Shown piece after piece: positions 10,626 to 22,900 of a stretch of 64,000 nucleotides of DNA. Location of the stretch: positions 124,001-188,000 of the forward strand of contig JAOTON010001029.1 in NCBI GenBank assembly GCA_034440635.1, read 5' to 3'. The notes under the pieces are model-generated. The model saw only the letters and a program-made list of their open reading frames with translations. It did not search any database and had not been told where the DNA came from. Both the position numbers and the translations under genes were made by a program. Source of the DNA: Lepas anatifera. Its lineage: Eukaryota; Arthropoda; Thecostraca; Lepadidae. Every line of letters begins with the position of its first letter. Position 1 is the first letter of the stretch.

Positions 10626-12451
10626 GTAAGGACCAGACTTGTTGATGACTCAAATTTTCTTGAGTCGACTCAACTCTGACTCACCGCTAAATGGCTGACT
10701 CCGATTCTGACTCGACTCACCGAGTTGAAAATGGTGAGCCGACTCGACTCAGGCCAAATTCAGAAGAGAGCCGACTCGATTCCGACTCAAATCAGCATTG
10801 AGTCGGAGTCGATTCCGACTCAGAATAGTGGAAACATATGCACAGAAAAATGCTCATTTCCTTCATTAGTATGCAAAATCCAGTATATTTATTCATCGCG
10901 TTAATCTAACTGCACATTTCCTTTAATAATATGCCAATTTCAATGCATTAATTCATGACAGAAATTATGCCTGCATAGGAATGAAGAAAGATGCTAATCG
11001 CGAACAGGTGAGTATGAGGAAGGGCCTGATGGCTTTGCATTTTGAATGCATGTCCTTCATGAGCAGTCATAATTGAAGCAATAAGCGACGTTTCAACTGC
11101 AAAAAAACAGGAATCAATATTTGAACATATGATATTTTGAGAGGCAATCCCTACCCCAGAACATTCTGAACAATCCCGTGACGAACTTAAATTATAAATA
11201 AATACTACACTGTGCACTGCCCCTATCCAGTACCTCACCAAAACCACCAAAAACAATGATGATTTTCTCATGCACTTTCTCTCTTCACTTTCCTTTTTCA
11301 CGATTGTCCTCCCGAAAATGCTGTAGTAAACACGTAAACGTTGCAGATGGCGCATTAAGGACATTACGAACCTAGCCTCGGATAGCGCAAACCTGACGAT
11401 GGATAGCACTTTAAAAATCACGTGACCAAAAAGGCGTAGGAAGAATCTGCAGGTTCATGTTAAGGTAATCATGCCTTCGGGGTACTAAAGCCTAAATGAC
11501 CAGCGGTGTGCTCCAGCAGCCATCCACTACCCCCATCATCAAAGCCTATTCACCAACTATGTCATCATAATTTGAAGAGCGGGAGGGGGTTGTTTGTGAG
11601 TGAGAGGATTGATGAATATTTTTCAGTTTATCAGTTTCACAGTTTGAAATTACTCAGGCTACGCCAGAGGTAGGACTGATATCCATTTTCCGTAAATAGG
11701 CAGTTTTTATTATCTACCAGTGGGTGTTCTCAAACCACGACAAATCAAGATAGTGCTTTGAAATAAGCAGATAATTGAAGCTTTTAGTTTCCGTTTCGAC
11801 CTATTTCAAGGCTTATGTGCAAAATAAGATTTTTGGTACCCTCTTTGTGACGCTGATACGTGTTTTTTTAGTGTTTTAGCCAAAGGAAGGAAGAAAATAG
11901 AAAATAAAGATATGGTTTCCTAAGAGTGAATTACCTTTTGCATGAGAATGAGCTTAGGATTTTGGATGGTGTGCATTTTCGAAGTTGAAAAAGTCTGATT
12001 TTGTGCCTAATCACACATTTTTCTGTATGATTCTGCATGCCATTGCTAGGATTAAATGGAAAAGACTATCAAATGTGTGTGCCTTTTAAACTATATTTTA
12101 CATAACTTGTGTTGCTAACAACTGATCCAGGCATGGGTCTAGTGTGGATATGAGAATAATGAATTACCTGTTATTACCAAATAGCCATATGAAATCCTTC
12201 CAAATTAGATGTGAAAATTTCTAAAATGTCAGTCATGTGATCACTTATGTTAAGAAAATAGTGTTGAGTCGACTCAACTCTTGACTCACAGTATGGGGGC
12301 TGACTCCGATTCTGACTCGACTCAACTGGTTGTCCAGTTGAGTCGACTCCGATTCAACCCAAACATGAAGTTGAGTCGACTCAACTCTGACTCGAGCAAA
12401 ATTTGAGTCGACTCTGCCTCTGAGTCGCGACTCAACAAGTCTGGTAAGGAC
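10626..12451. mobile_element. non-autonomous hAT element, 1.8 kb, perfect 8-bp TSD
   Basis: The element runs from 10634 to 12443 and is flanked by an identical gtaaggac (10626-10633 and 12444-12451). Its ends are inverted: cagacttgttga on the left and the complement tcaacaagtctg on the right. An 8-bp target copy with CAG/CTG ends is diagnostic of the hAT superfamily. About 190 bp inside each end is packed with GAGTCGACTC-type palindromic motifs, the layout expected of subterminal transposase-binding sites. The interior is AT-rich; a 157-codon minus-strand frame (10948-11421) lacks any hAT domain, so the element depends on another source of enzyme. Confidence 0.9.
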
Positions 12452-12609
12452 ATCACCCAGGCTTTTTACCAGATATTGGACAGGGGGATTCCAAGACAGG
12501 ACCCAGGCTTGACACCACCATGTCTAGCATAAATCTGAAACTTTGTCTCCGGGGTAGTTTTGGGCCAGGAACACGCCTGTGAGAATCTTAGCCCCCTCCG
12601 ATCAACAGT

Positions 12610-14095
12610 GACCGAGATATAGCCCGAGGCATTTTCGTGAGGTCACCTTCTAGACTGATCTTTGATCCTTCGTAACTCCAAAACGCATTGCTTGATTAAC
12701 AGGTTTTGTATATCATTGAACTTGTCTTGAGTTATATATTATTTTGAGAAAGAAAATTTCAAAATCTTAACAATTTTGACTAAATTTGTTTGACCTTTTC
12801 TTTTTTACCTTGGTTGACCTTTTTGCATTTTAAATTGCCCTTTTAGACACCTCAAAAATTTGGCTTCATAGAATATATTTCGATAATTTTTTTTAAATGC
12901 GTTCTTGCTCTAAATTCCAAATTTCTACCACCTAAAGTAGGTATGCAGACGGTTTTTGACCACTGCGGTAGTACAGCCTTATGTTTGACACCGCAAACAA
13001 AGCGATTGCTTTTGTAATCGGTTGCTTGCAATCATATTGCATTGTCTTTACGAAATTTTCATCCTGCAAGTGTCAGAATTCATGAAAATTAACAAGCGCC
13101 CACACGAGGGGGCGGGCAACCGGCCTCCTCAGGTTTCCACAGGTAGCAAAAAAACCTTCGCGCAGCGCCATCGTACTTTATCTACCTCTAACTCGAAATT
13201 GTTTACAGCCTCTGGCAAAATTTTAGGTCTGGGTCATACCAGGTCAGACCGCCATCCGAGGTCAAGAGACCTAACCTCGAAAAAAAAACTTTGGAGGTGC
13301 ATCGGTAAGATCAAATTTAACCTATCGTGCTTAGATTCACATTGCATAGTGAGGTCACCGAACAAGATAATTTTGCGTAGCAGGATTTCTATATCGATAG
13401 CCTGGGACAAAGTCAGGGTCACGATCTTTCCATTAGAAATATGTGGGGCAATTGGTAAATTTTGATAACTTGCGAGAATTGAAAATTTTTGAGTATTGCA
13501 ATGGAGGTTTTATTTTTACGTTGCCGTGTCTGACTTGCCACTGCAGTTTGATTAGTATTCTTTTTACCATACAGACCTAAGCCCGGCTCTAGGTCAAAGC
13601 AGGTTAATTTTGAAATTGGACTAGACAAGATTATAAGATATATAATCCGATTAGGCTTGACAAGAGCATCCCAATAGTGCTGAACATTTTCTTCTACGGC
13701 TCTTCTCTGTCAGCTAGTATGCCACAAAATTTAGGTTTCCACTTAGTTCCTGTAAGGAATACTTTGACCTCGAGCAACCTCAAAGGTGACCCGACCAAAC
13801 GCTTGTATGTAACATTGTCGGTAGTGATTAAAACTGGCTATTTAGCGGCGTCGCTCCCAGTGCACTGTTCATTCTACATGGTTTACTGAACAGCAGAGAT
13901 AATCCACAATTAGGCCACGGAGCCTGTGTGATATAACATGCCTCCAAACACAACACTGCGATGGCTCTTGTTTTTTTCAGAGCTTATGCCTGGAGCATGG
14001 AAACGAGAGAAATGACTGAAGAATGTACATCTCCTGACGGAGAGCTGTCCTGTACAATGCAAAAATATATTCAACATCATCAAATGGTCCTGACA
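12610..14095 (+). repeat. repeat D, copy 1 (partner inverted at 62.5-64.0 kb)
   Basis: Nearly 1.5 kb that matches the reverse complement of 62520-64000 along its whole length, for example 'aactccaaaacgcat', 'ttttaggtctgggtc' and 'aggccacggagcctgtgtg'. Around 13095-13290 it resembles the piggyBac-like MITEs (GC-rich block followed by 'ggcaaaattttaggtctggg' and AGGTCA-type hexamers), so the two may share ancestry. Short open frames such as 13022-13465 are interrupted in the other copy. No transposase domain is seen. Confidence 0.8.
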
Positions 14096-14537
14096 GCCAG
14101 CAGTTTTCTGCATTGACCACGAACATGCCTGAGTGCACCTCGGTCGTCTGCCTGTGTGCCCGCAGTATACGTTCATGTGTGTGCGTAAGTGGTATTTATC
14201 GCCATATATCAAGGCACATCCTCTGAGGAACTCAGTAATACATGCCATTAAAAGTACTTTTTAGCTTGAAGGTAAAAAAAACTAGTAATGCAAAAGGTCT
14301 TTATAGTCAAAATCAAGTGGTCAGATTTTGTTGGTGGTCGTACGTGTGAAAGTTGGCGAAAATAATAAGTGACACCTTTGGGCTCAGACTATTGCGGTGT
14401 ACATTTTATCAAATCGTGTAGCTCTTATTGTGGACAGATGCAAAATCTGTTATGCTTTTAATGTACGCTCAGTATTTGGTTCGCTCCCACCCTTCTTAGA
14501 GTGCACTTCAAGGGCTGGAAGCAAGAAGCCGCATACC

Positions 14538-14674
14538 CACTGGTGGGTTCAGGGAATAATGTACTTTCCTCCCAAACTCTGCGATTTTCGCCGATCTTTA
14601 AAAATGTTTATTCACGATTTTGGACCCTGCCCTCCCCCCTCCCCCAAAAAAACATTGGCCTGGATTCGTCACTG
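14538..14674. mobile_element. hAT-type MITE, old copy
   Basis: Left end cactggtgggttcaggg and right end cctggattcgtcactg are inverted versions of the shared terminus. The inside resembles the 26115-26270 copy, with 'gcgattttcgccgat' and a C-run before the right end. No target duplication survives. Confidence 0.55.
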
Positions 14675-14833
14675 ACGTACTGAGTTATATCCTCTAGTTC
14701 ACGTTGCACTCGGAAGATTGCTCTTTGGGGACTCGCAGACTTGATTGTTGCACGCGTTTCTCACCTGCCGAGGGTTATCATTCGCTTGTAAATTCCTGGT
14801 AGGTTATAATTTCTCACGTTTTTGTGAGTCCAG

Positions 14834-14935
14834 TGGCGGCGGATGCTAATTTCGGTTGGGGGGGCAAGCATATTCCGCGGGGCCCCCCTGGACGGTGGGC
14901 CCCCCTGGACGGTGGCCCCCCTTTTTCGATATTGG
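14834..14935. mobile_element. hAT-type MITE fragment with tandem GGCCCCCC block
   Basis: It starts cagtggcggcggatg, followed by a G-run and two to three copies of 'cccccctggacggtgg'. The right terminus is missing. Confidence 0.5.
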
Positions 14936-17260
14936 TCATGATATGGGCAAAAATACCTGCATTTCATTAATGTCTTGAATTGCCCCTTGCTCGACCATTG
15001 CATTTACCCATGCTGGTTGAATGGGTAGCTTTAACTCCCCCACGGGCCGGGCGGGGCAGATTCTCGACTCGGGACATCCTAGTAGAATCTTGGTAACGAT
15101 ATCCGTCATTTCGAGCACTGGATTTCTTGATTGGTGGTACATCCGACCAGGAGAGATCCCTTGAATGGGTGGATGGATGAATGGCCCCAGAGAAAACTTG
15201 TCGGTATGATCGGCCCAGAAACGGATCTTATGTATGTAGGTAAATGCCTAAATTGCTCTTTGGAGGTGGGAGGGGCTAACCACCGCTCTGGAAAAGCTTG
15301 TTTCTCTGTACACGATGAATTTTGGGACGCAAACGGCATGAAACATTTTGTTCATGCCCAAGAATAGCAATGTACCTATTGGTTAAAATTCCACAAAGCA
15401 TTCTAAAAAGATTCCTACTCAAAGGATTGTCAGATGTCATGTATGTCATTGAGTTTTATAAATAAGCCTCCCACTCAAACTTTTCCGGGATATGGAAGTG
15501 CTTTCGATTCAAAAAGATTATTTCAGCCTAACTTTTGTATGCAAGTAAAACAAAATGCTTCCAGAGCCTCACGAGGACACGGACAATATGAAACGCTTTT
15601 TTTAGCTGACTGTGAATAATGTCTCATTCTTTGAGTAGCTAGCAAGTACATTTCATGCCGTGCTTCACTAAAAACGTATCTTCAAATTGGTCAGGTTAGA
15701 ATTATATTTGCAGCAGGTCTGGAAATAGGCAGCAGCGCTGTTCTGCGTTGCTTTCTCTCCCAATTATCAGAGGTCAGTGGCTCACTATCGTGTGGAAACG
15801 TCGACAGTGGTAGTTTTTTTCACTGAGGACAGAGCTCCCTGCAAAAACCACTGACTGGTGAATATCCTTTTAAATTATGCTACAATGTATCGTCTACACT
15901 GACATCGAACACGAATCATCAGCATCTAGGCCCACATGTATTTCCCGGATGGGAGCCAAACGGAAAGGCGCAGAGCATCCTGGGGGTAAGCTCCAGCTCG
16001 GCACTGCTCTACGATTGCTGTTGATGGCACCATTGACTAGCACTGACGTCGGTCATGGCATGAAACTGGAAAGCCCGGTGCTGCTAAGAGTGAAACAACA
16101 TTTGAGTGCCGCTGGTACAAGCCTCGCCTGCTGAGACAGTGCAACAGAGCCAACTGAAACGTGCACTGATGCAGGAGCGATGGCGATGAGGAGAGATCAC
16201 CCACAGGAGCGGAACAAACAGGACTCGACATCACTGCCGCGCAATGAAACGTGCTAGATCATTGAAATAAAGTCACCGCCCTCAACCACGGCACGACGTT
16301 CTTGGCTTCTCTCAACCAATCCAGATCACAACCAAATCACTGCTGATAATAACGAGCCAGTCTGTAGCGACAAAGTCAAAGATTCCAACATCGGCGGAAA
16401 TCGAAAAAAAGCTGCATGAACCCAACACAAATGGATTAGCATAATTGGTATCTGAACTATGTCGTGACAGGCCAGCGAAACCAAACTGCACTCTCTTTCT
16501 TAATACCCCTACGTGCGCCCCGATGGAGTCAAGACCGATATAACCCACCACCAAAAAATAATCCGCGGTCACAGCAACGACACCGCCGGATCCATACCAT
16601 CAGAACCCGATCACGGGATGGCATCCGAATCGGAAACAAATAGACTGAGTAAGAAGTTCTAAGCCACAAAGGACGCCACGAGAGGCACCACTCTAAAACG
16701 GAGCAGCCTCAACAGCAGCTACCGGGCGCAGCACAACCAAGAAACAAACCTTGCTGAAGCCAGGACCGGAAACCTGGTAAGCAGCCGTGGCCTAGACGTC
16801 GATCCAAAACTGAACACCAGAAACCAACCCGTGGAATCAACCTCGGTCCGTAAATGCCACACAGCTCACAGGAGAGCGGCAAATAAGCAATTGACTAAAT
16901 TCAAACCACACGATCTTCCAACTGAACACAAACGGTATGGAGCCGAAGTGTAGGATTTGTGAAAAAACTGCAGAATACCTGACCTTAGGCTATTCTCTTC
17001 CGGGAAACTAAACTCGACTAGACAAATACAGCAGTCGCCTCCCCCTTACTGCCAGGATGCAACATCACCGGAAGACATGACTACAGTACAGGCCATATAA
17101 GGAAGCAAAGGCCTGGACAGGTCCTGAAAAAAACCTCACAAGCGATCCTCACCCTGCCGGCTCAGGTTCATCAGTGCCAATCACATAGTAAAGATGCAAA
17201 GTATGGTCTTGACAGAACAGTCGATGCACAGGCTAATGGAGCCGAGTGTCTTTTTCTATG
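14936..17260. other. non-coding stretch downstream of the hAT gene
   Basis: No gene recognised. From about 16.2 kb the plus strand becomes A/C-rich. Open frames of 60-86 codons occur on both strands without domains. Because it lies 3' of the minus-strand hAT gene, part may be its 3' untranslated region or the rest of its transposon, but I see neither a clear polyadenylation signal next to the stop nor a terminal repeat. Confidence 0.4.
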
Positions 17261-19923
17261 TCACGGATGGCCGAACACTGGTACTCTTTTTGCCGGGTGG
17301 CGGTTAACAAACTCGCGTAGGACAGCACGCAGGTCCAAGTTTAAGGCACGCTCCTTGTGCACGTTCAGCACCATGAGATGTGACAGGCGAGCCTGGGCCA
17401 TGGTGTTGCGAGCGTCAGTTTTTAGGTGTCGGAGTGCAGAGAACACGCGCTCTCCCGTTGCAGCCGACACAGGCACCGTCAGGATCAGCTGGCAGAGCTT
17501 GGCTACCTCATCCAGGTAGACCCGATTTCTCTTCCCGGTGCCTCCACTGAAGAGGTGCACTGCCAGGTCCTTGACAGTGTTGAATTCTCTGTCTTGGGTG
17601 ACATCCTTGAGTATGCGCAGCTGGGAACTAAGCTTTCCATGGCTTACGTCGGATCCCAACTGCGCGCTGACCGGATCGGGAGTGGCACACTCCGGCCCAA
17701 GCAAGACGCCTTCCATCGCGCTGAGGCGTTTCAGTCCTGGTTGGATGAACCGGCGCTTCATCTCACTCGTCACCACGTCGACAGCGTGGAAATATTGCCG
17801 GCGAAGGCTAGCGACAGGGTCCAGCTGAGCGGCAGGGGAGGAACGAGCGCTTTGCTCGTACCTTTTCGGTGGGCACTTCAATCGCGGCGCTTTTGGTGGC
17901 AGGATCTCACTCTCCGCGCTATCTGCTTTCTCTTGCACTTTCTTCAGCATTGCAGCGAAACTCCCATCTGTTCGCTGCTTATCTAGGATGCTGATGAGCA
18001 GCTCTGCCCCAGCCATCGCGTCACCAAACGACAGGGAGGGGCTCTGCAGTTTTTTCGCGAGTGCCTCGCACGGCTCGAACACTTGCAGAGCCACCATCAG
18101 ACCGAACAGTGTCTCAAACTGCGACAGCTGAAGGAGAGTCCCTCTCAGTCTGGCCCGTACATCCGGGGACGCACTTCTATCTTCGATGGTGTCGTTGATG
18201 GTGGCTACCACCGCATCGAATGTTTCCAGAAACCGACGGAAGGCGGCACCGCGCACTGTCCAACGCGTCGGACACAGGGTCAGGAGTCTGGTGTGACGTG
18301 CTTCACCACCGTGCTCACCCTCGATGATGTGTTCCTTAAACACGTCTTTCCTCTTGGCTGTGCTTAGAGCCGTGGCCACGTCGCGCACCATGGTCATGAC
18401 GTCTGCGATCATGGGCACCTGTTTCGCCTCCTCAGCAAGAGCCAAATCTAAGGAGTGGTTGAGGCAGTGCACGTAGATTGACTTCGGCTGCATCTCTGTT
18501 AGACGTGCCTGTACTCCTGACAGCCGCCCAGACATGTTGCTCGCGCCATCAAAACACATCCCACGTAGGTTCTCTACGCCGAGCATCAGACGCTCTATGA
18601 CGTCCAACACTACTTTGGTGAGGGTGGCAGCTGTGGAGTCGGGAGCCGCGTACAGGCCGACAAAGACCTCATGTGTCTCCATCTCGTCATCGACGTGACG
18701 AAGGCAAATGCAGAACTGCTCCTTGCCGGACACATCTGTTGTACCATCAGCTATGACAGAGTACCATTTACTTGCACGCACTTCTTCACCAATCTGCCGT
18801 TGCACCATCGTTGCCATTATCTGGAAAATCTCGTCCTGGCAGTCGTGTGTCAGAAAGTTCATCTTTTTGCCCAGCCAGGCCTTGACACTGGGAGAGAGCA
18901 CGCTGCGTTCTTCTAGGATCCATCTGAAGTTTCCGCCACTTTCAGAGTGACCTCGCACGGCCACGCCACACCGCGCCAGTCCTCTCAGAATGCTGAGTAC
19001 TTCTATGAACGCCTCAACGTTTTGTTTCTGCTCTTCTCGAGCAGCGATCGTGATCCCAGCAGTGATGGGCTGTTGTTTTGAGAGGAGTGTTTTCGTCATT
19101 GCTAGCTGGTGTGCGGCGGACCTCTCATGTTCCTTAAACTTCTCAGCTGCTTTTTTCCAGTTCGAAAACCCATCCAAGAAGGACGTGTGCCGGAACTGGT
19201 GCTTGCTCATCAGGCCCTTCTTTACCGCTTTAGTACACGTGTAGCACCGCACGACGTTCTCCGTGGAATCATAAGTCAGGAATTTATACATACGAAACCA
19301 CTCAAAACGGAACCTCCGACCATCAGTGCCAGGGAAGTTCATACCAGGCTGACATGGTCCATCATCATCTACCTCGCACATGCCACCCGAATTTTCTTCA
19401 GCACACGAAGCAGCTTCAGCAGCGTAGTTGGTGGTGAGCAGGGTCTCGGCAGCGCACTCGGCGTTGGAGGGTGGTCCCGTTGCACGCTCAGCGTGTGCAG
19501 AGTGCACGGAAGCAGCTTCAGCAGCGTAGTTGGTGGTGAGCAGGGTCTCGGCAGCGCACTCGGCGTTGGGGGGTGGTCCCGTTGCACGCTCAGCGTGTGC
19601 AGAGTGCACGGAAGCGGCTTCAGCAGCGTAGTTGGTGGTGAGCAGGGTGTCGGCAGCGCACTCGGCGTTGGAGGGTGGTCCCGTTGCACGCTCAGCGTGT
19701 GTAGAATGCACGGAAGCGGCTTCAGCAGCGTAGTTGGTGGTGAGCAGGGTCTCGGCAGCGCACTCGGCGTTGGAGGGTGGTCCCGTTGCACGCTCAGCGT
19801 GTGCAGAGTGCACGGAAGCGGCTTCAGCAGCGTAGTTGGTGGTGAGCAGGGTGTCGGCAGCGCACTCGGCGTTGGAGGGTAGTCCCGTTGCACTAGGCAT
19901 ATGTATATCCTCCATGGTCCCAT
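17261..19923 (-). other. exon 4 of the hAT gene, carrying the whole catalytic part
   Basis: Begins after gctccgacag| and holds 884 codons from the internal ATG at 19915 plus the stop. The chosen acceptor keeps phase with exon 3; the AG about 20 bases upstream (ggtcacag) would not. Confidence 0.85.
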
Positions 19924-22900
19924 CTGTCGGAGCGTATGGGCCATTGCTGTGACCAAAAGTTGACGTGGGAACATTTGCTTAAGCCTAAACCTGAAGACGA
20001 TTACACACTGCTGAGGTCTTCACATTGTAGTCACTTTCAGTCTTAATTTGCTGTTACTTGAAACATAGCTATGAAACTTTGTCCACAACATTGCGACGAA
20101 ACTTTATTCAACTTCATGAAGACGCTTCTTGAGCTAGGCTTATGCGAAGTGAATTTTCAGAAACTGATTCCAGTAGGACATTTACCACCCGATCTTGCTT
20201 GCCTAACAAGCATCGAAATAGCTTAACGCCCACGAAAGGAGACTGGTCAAAGTAAAGGTCTGCTACAAAGATACCTTATTTCAGACTAAAAGTTCGTCCC
20301 TTATTTTCTTCAGAAGAATGAAACGAAGTACTTCACACCCGGACCTTTTACCAAATTCTATCACGCCGACTGTACATCCGAACTACAGAAACTATACTCG
20401 AGCGTGGTTGCCGCCAAAGACCTGCTACTAATTTTGAACGATTCCATTTCCTAACTCATCTGTACCACTTCTGCTTCAGCTGCCGGTGCACCTGCACCTA
20501 GCCCTCCCTCCCCTATTCGTCTGCCAGAATGCTGAAGACCATGAAGCAGTGTTGCTGGATGCCGAGCATTACCTATCTGACAGGTCATATTTAAAGGAGG
20601 CGCTAGTATTTCTGCCGATTGCTTTTTACGCCTCAGCCGTAAGGCTTGTTGCACAGCAGTTTCTTTATATAACGATTTTCTTTAGATATTTTGGAAGCAT
20701 ATTTTTACCTGCACACATGGAAAACTTCCATCTTCATGTATCCCGAACACCCCTCAAGGAGTGTGGAAAATGAACTTCGATTAATTTATCCATGAAATTT
20801 TACATATGGGAATTCAAAGGTAATATTCCAGTCATAGCCTCTTCTCTCCATCGGTCGAGCTAATAGTTATTACAGTTATATGGATCATATTGACGCGGCC
20901 ACTAAAGACTGGATTATGTTATGATTATTTCACAACTTCACATAAATCGAACCAAATTTTTCATTTGCTTCAAAGCATGGAAATATTCCTCTTCGAGTCC
21001 GAGAAGGGTTTCCGTCTGTAAAATAATAACATGGTGATAAAGCGACACCAAGAGCATTTTCACTCACGATTTTCGGATGGTGGATCATCTGGATCTACGG
21101 AGCCAGGATCGGGGTAGGAGCAGGTAGGGAGGAGTTGTGCAGGAGCTGAAGTGACAGGTCCACCGCGATGAAAGGAAACCTCTGTCAGACAAAAAAAACA
21201 TGGTGAATTATCAACGTCCTAACTTCGATTAATGTATCCATCCCTCCATCCATGAATAATATATGAAAATATTCTAGCTTCAATAGCGGTGAATTTAAGC
21301 AAAAACCAAGGGGCATTTTGAAAATAGTTTTTTACGCTTGCCGCCGTTGCCACCGGGGCATATTCTAGCTACCGAACAGTGATATAACCGTCACTTTTCA
21401 ATCATTGAGCTGGCAGTGTTATAAATTTGCATCACGACCAAACATTCCAACTTAATATATACATTCAGGATACAACCATTTTAATCAATCCTTAACATAT
21501 GATTCCAAAACTCATGGTCAAGCCAGCCCTGCGGGCGACCTCTGGCTTGCTAGTGAAGTGCGGCGAGTGACCTACTTCTAGATTTAATGCGTGTATCGAT
21601 TTCTACACCGATCCTATGTCAAAATCTACTATTTTTGATCGTGTGATCAATAACATTATCATCTCGGCCACTGATTCTTACAAAATCCATCGCGAAAAAA
21701 GAGGACGCGATAGTGCGTATTCCGAGAAGCTCTGGTTGCCCCTCAAGCTCTGACATACCAGCATCAGAAGTGGATGAGGATGAAGGTCCAGGAGGAGCGG
21801 GATGTCTCCTGAGGGAACAGTCGAACAACATGTTACAGCTAACATATAGAACATTGCTAACGCACCGAAAGTGTAAAAGAGAGACATCTTGTTTCGGCAA
21901 TCACTGGATGAAAATGAAAATCACCTATTATATATTTTTGTGGGCTTTTAGGTATGCGTTTGGCATAGGCGTAGGAACGGGCGAGCCAGAGGGGTCATAC
22001 CCCCAATATTAATGATTCTTAACTATTAACCCTATGGCGTTGAATAGACATAAATTACATGGAAATGCCCGCTTCCCCCCCAACATTTTCGACGTTCCTA
22101 TCCCTATAGCGTCTGGTCAATTTTAAAATGCTGTATAGTCGACAAATTGAAGTATTATTATGGCGGTAGACTACATGGGTCAACAGGAGCTCATCAAAGA
22201 AGAATGATTATATATGATTTATAATTTCGCAAAGTGACTGCTGATACTTATTCACATAGGCGTAGGAACGGGGTGGGCCATGACCCCCCAATATTCATGA
22301 TTCTTAACCATTAACCCTATGGCGTTGACTGGAAAGAAATGACTTGAAAATGCCCGCTGCCCCCCCAATATTCCGGACGTTTCTACGCCTATGCTTATTC
22401 ATTACTTATACTATATACTTATTCACTCAACACGATTCCCTTGTAAACACCATTTTCAGTAGCATGGGTAGCGGTAGGTCTAATGTTTGCTATGTCAGTA
22501 CATACAGTTCAGATTCAGACGAATATTTTGTAGGTCGTGTTTTTGGCGAGCCCTAAAACTTCATAACTTTAAATCGTTGGCTTCGAGAAAACCTCAGGAC
22601 TCGCTTAGCTTAAACAGTCATGATGATAAGAAAAAAGTAGCCGAATTGCGCTCATCATATATTGCGTTTGCGCGTAAAACAGTCAGTCACTTTTGTATTT
22701 ATTTCGTTGTGAGCTCTTTCCAATAACCCAACAACGGTGCTAAGCTCTGGAAGAAACACGGTTGGCCGGGTGTCCGAAGACTATCAACAGGCGAATGTAT
22801 TTACAGAAGAGGGCATCTGGAGCAATGATTTACCAACAAGACAATTCTCATCAGCATAAATTAACTTACGCTTCAAATATTGATGTCAGTTTTCGAATGT

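Noticed and set aside
10948..11421. 157-codon frame inside the 1.8-kb hAT element.
   Set aside because: No zinc finger, RNase-H core or dimerisation motif; AT-rich interior of a non-autonomous element.
17426..17986. 186-codon plus-strand frame overlapping the hAT catalytic exon.
   Set aside because: It is the antisense shadow of a clearly conserved coding exon and has no domain of its own.
19369..19974. 201-codon minus-strand frame in another phase of the hAT repeats.
   Set aside because: A phase shadow of the 102-bp repeats. An alternative acceptor could lead into it, but that would skip the transposase frame.
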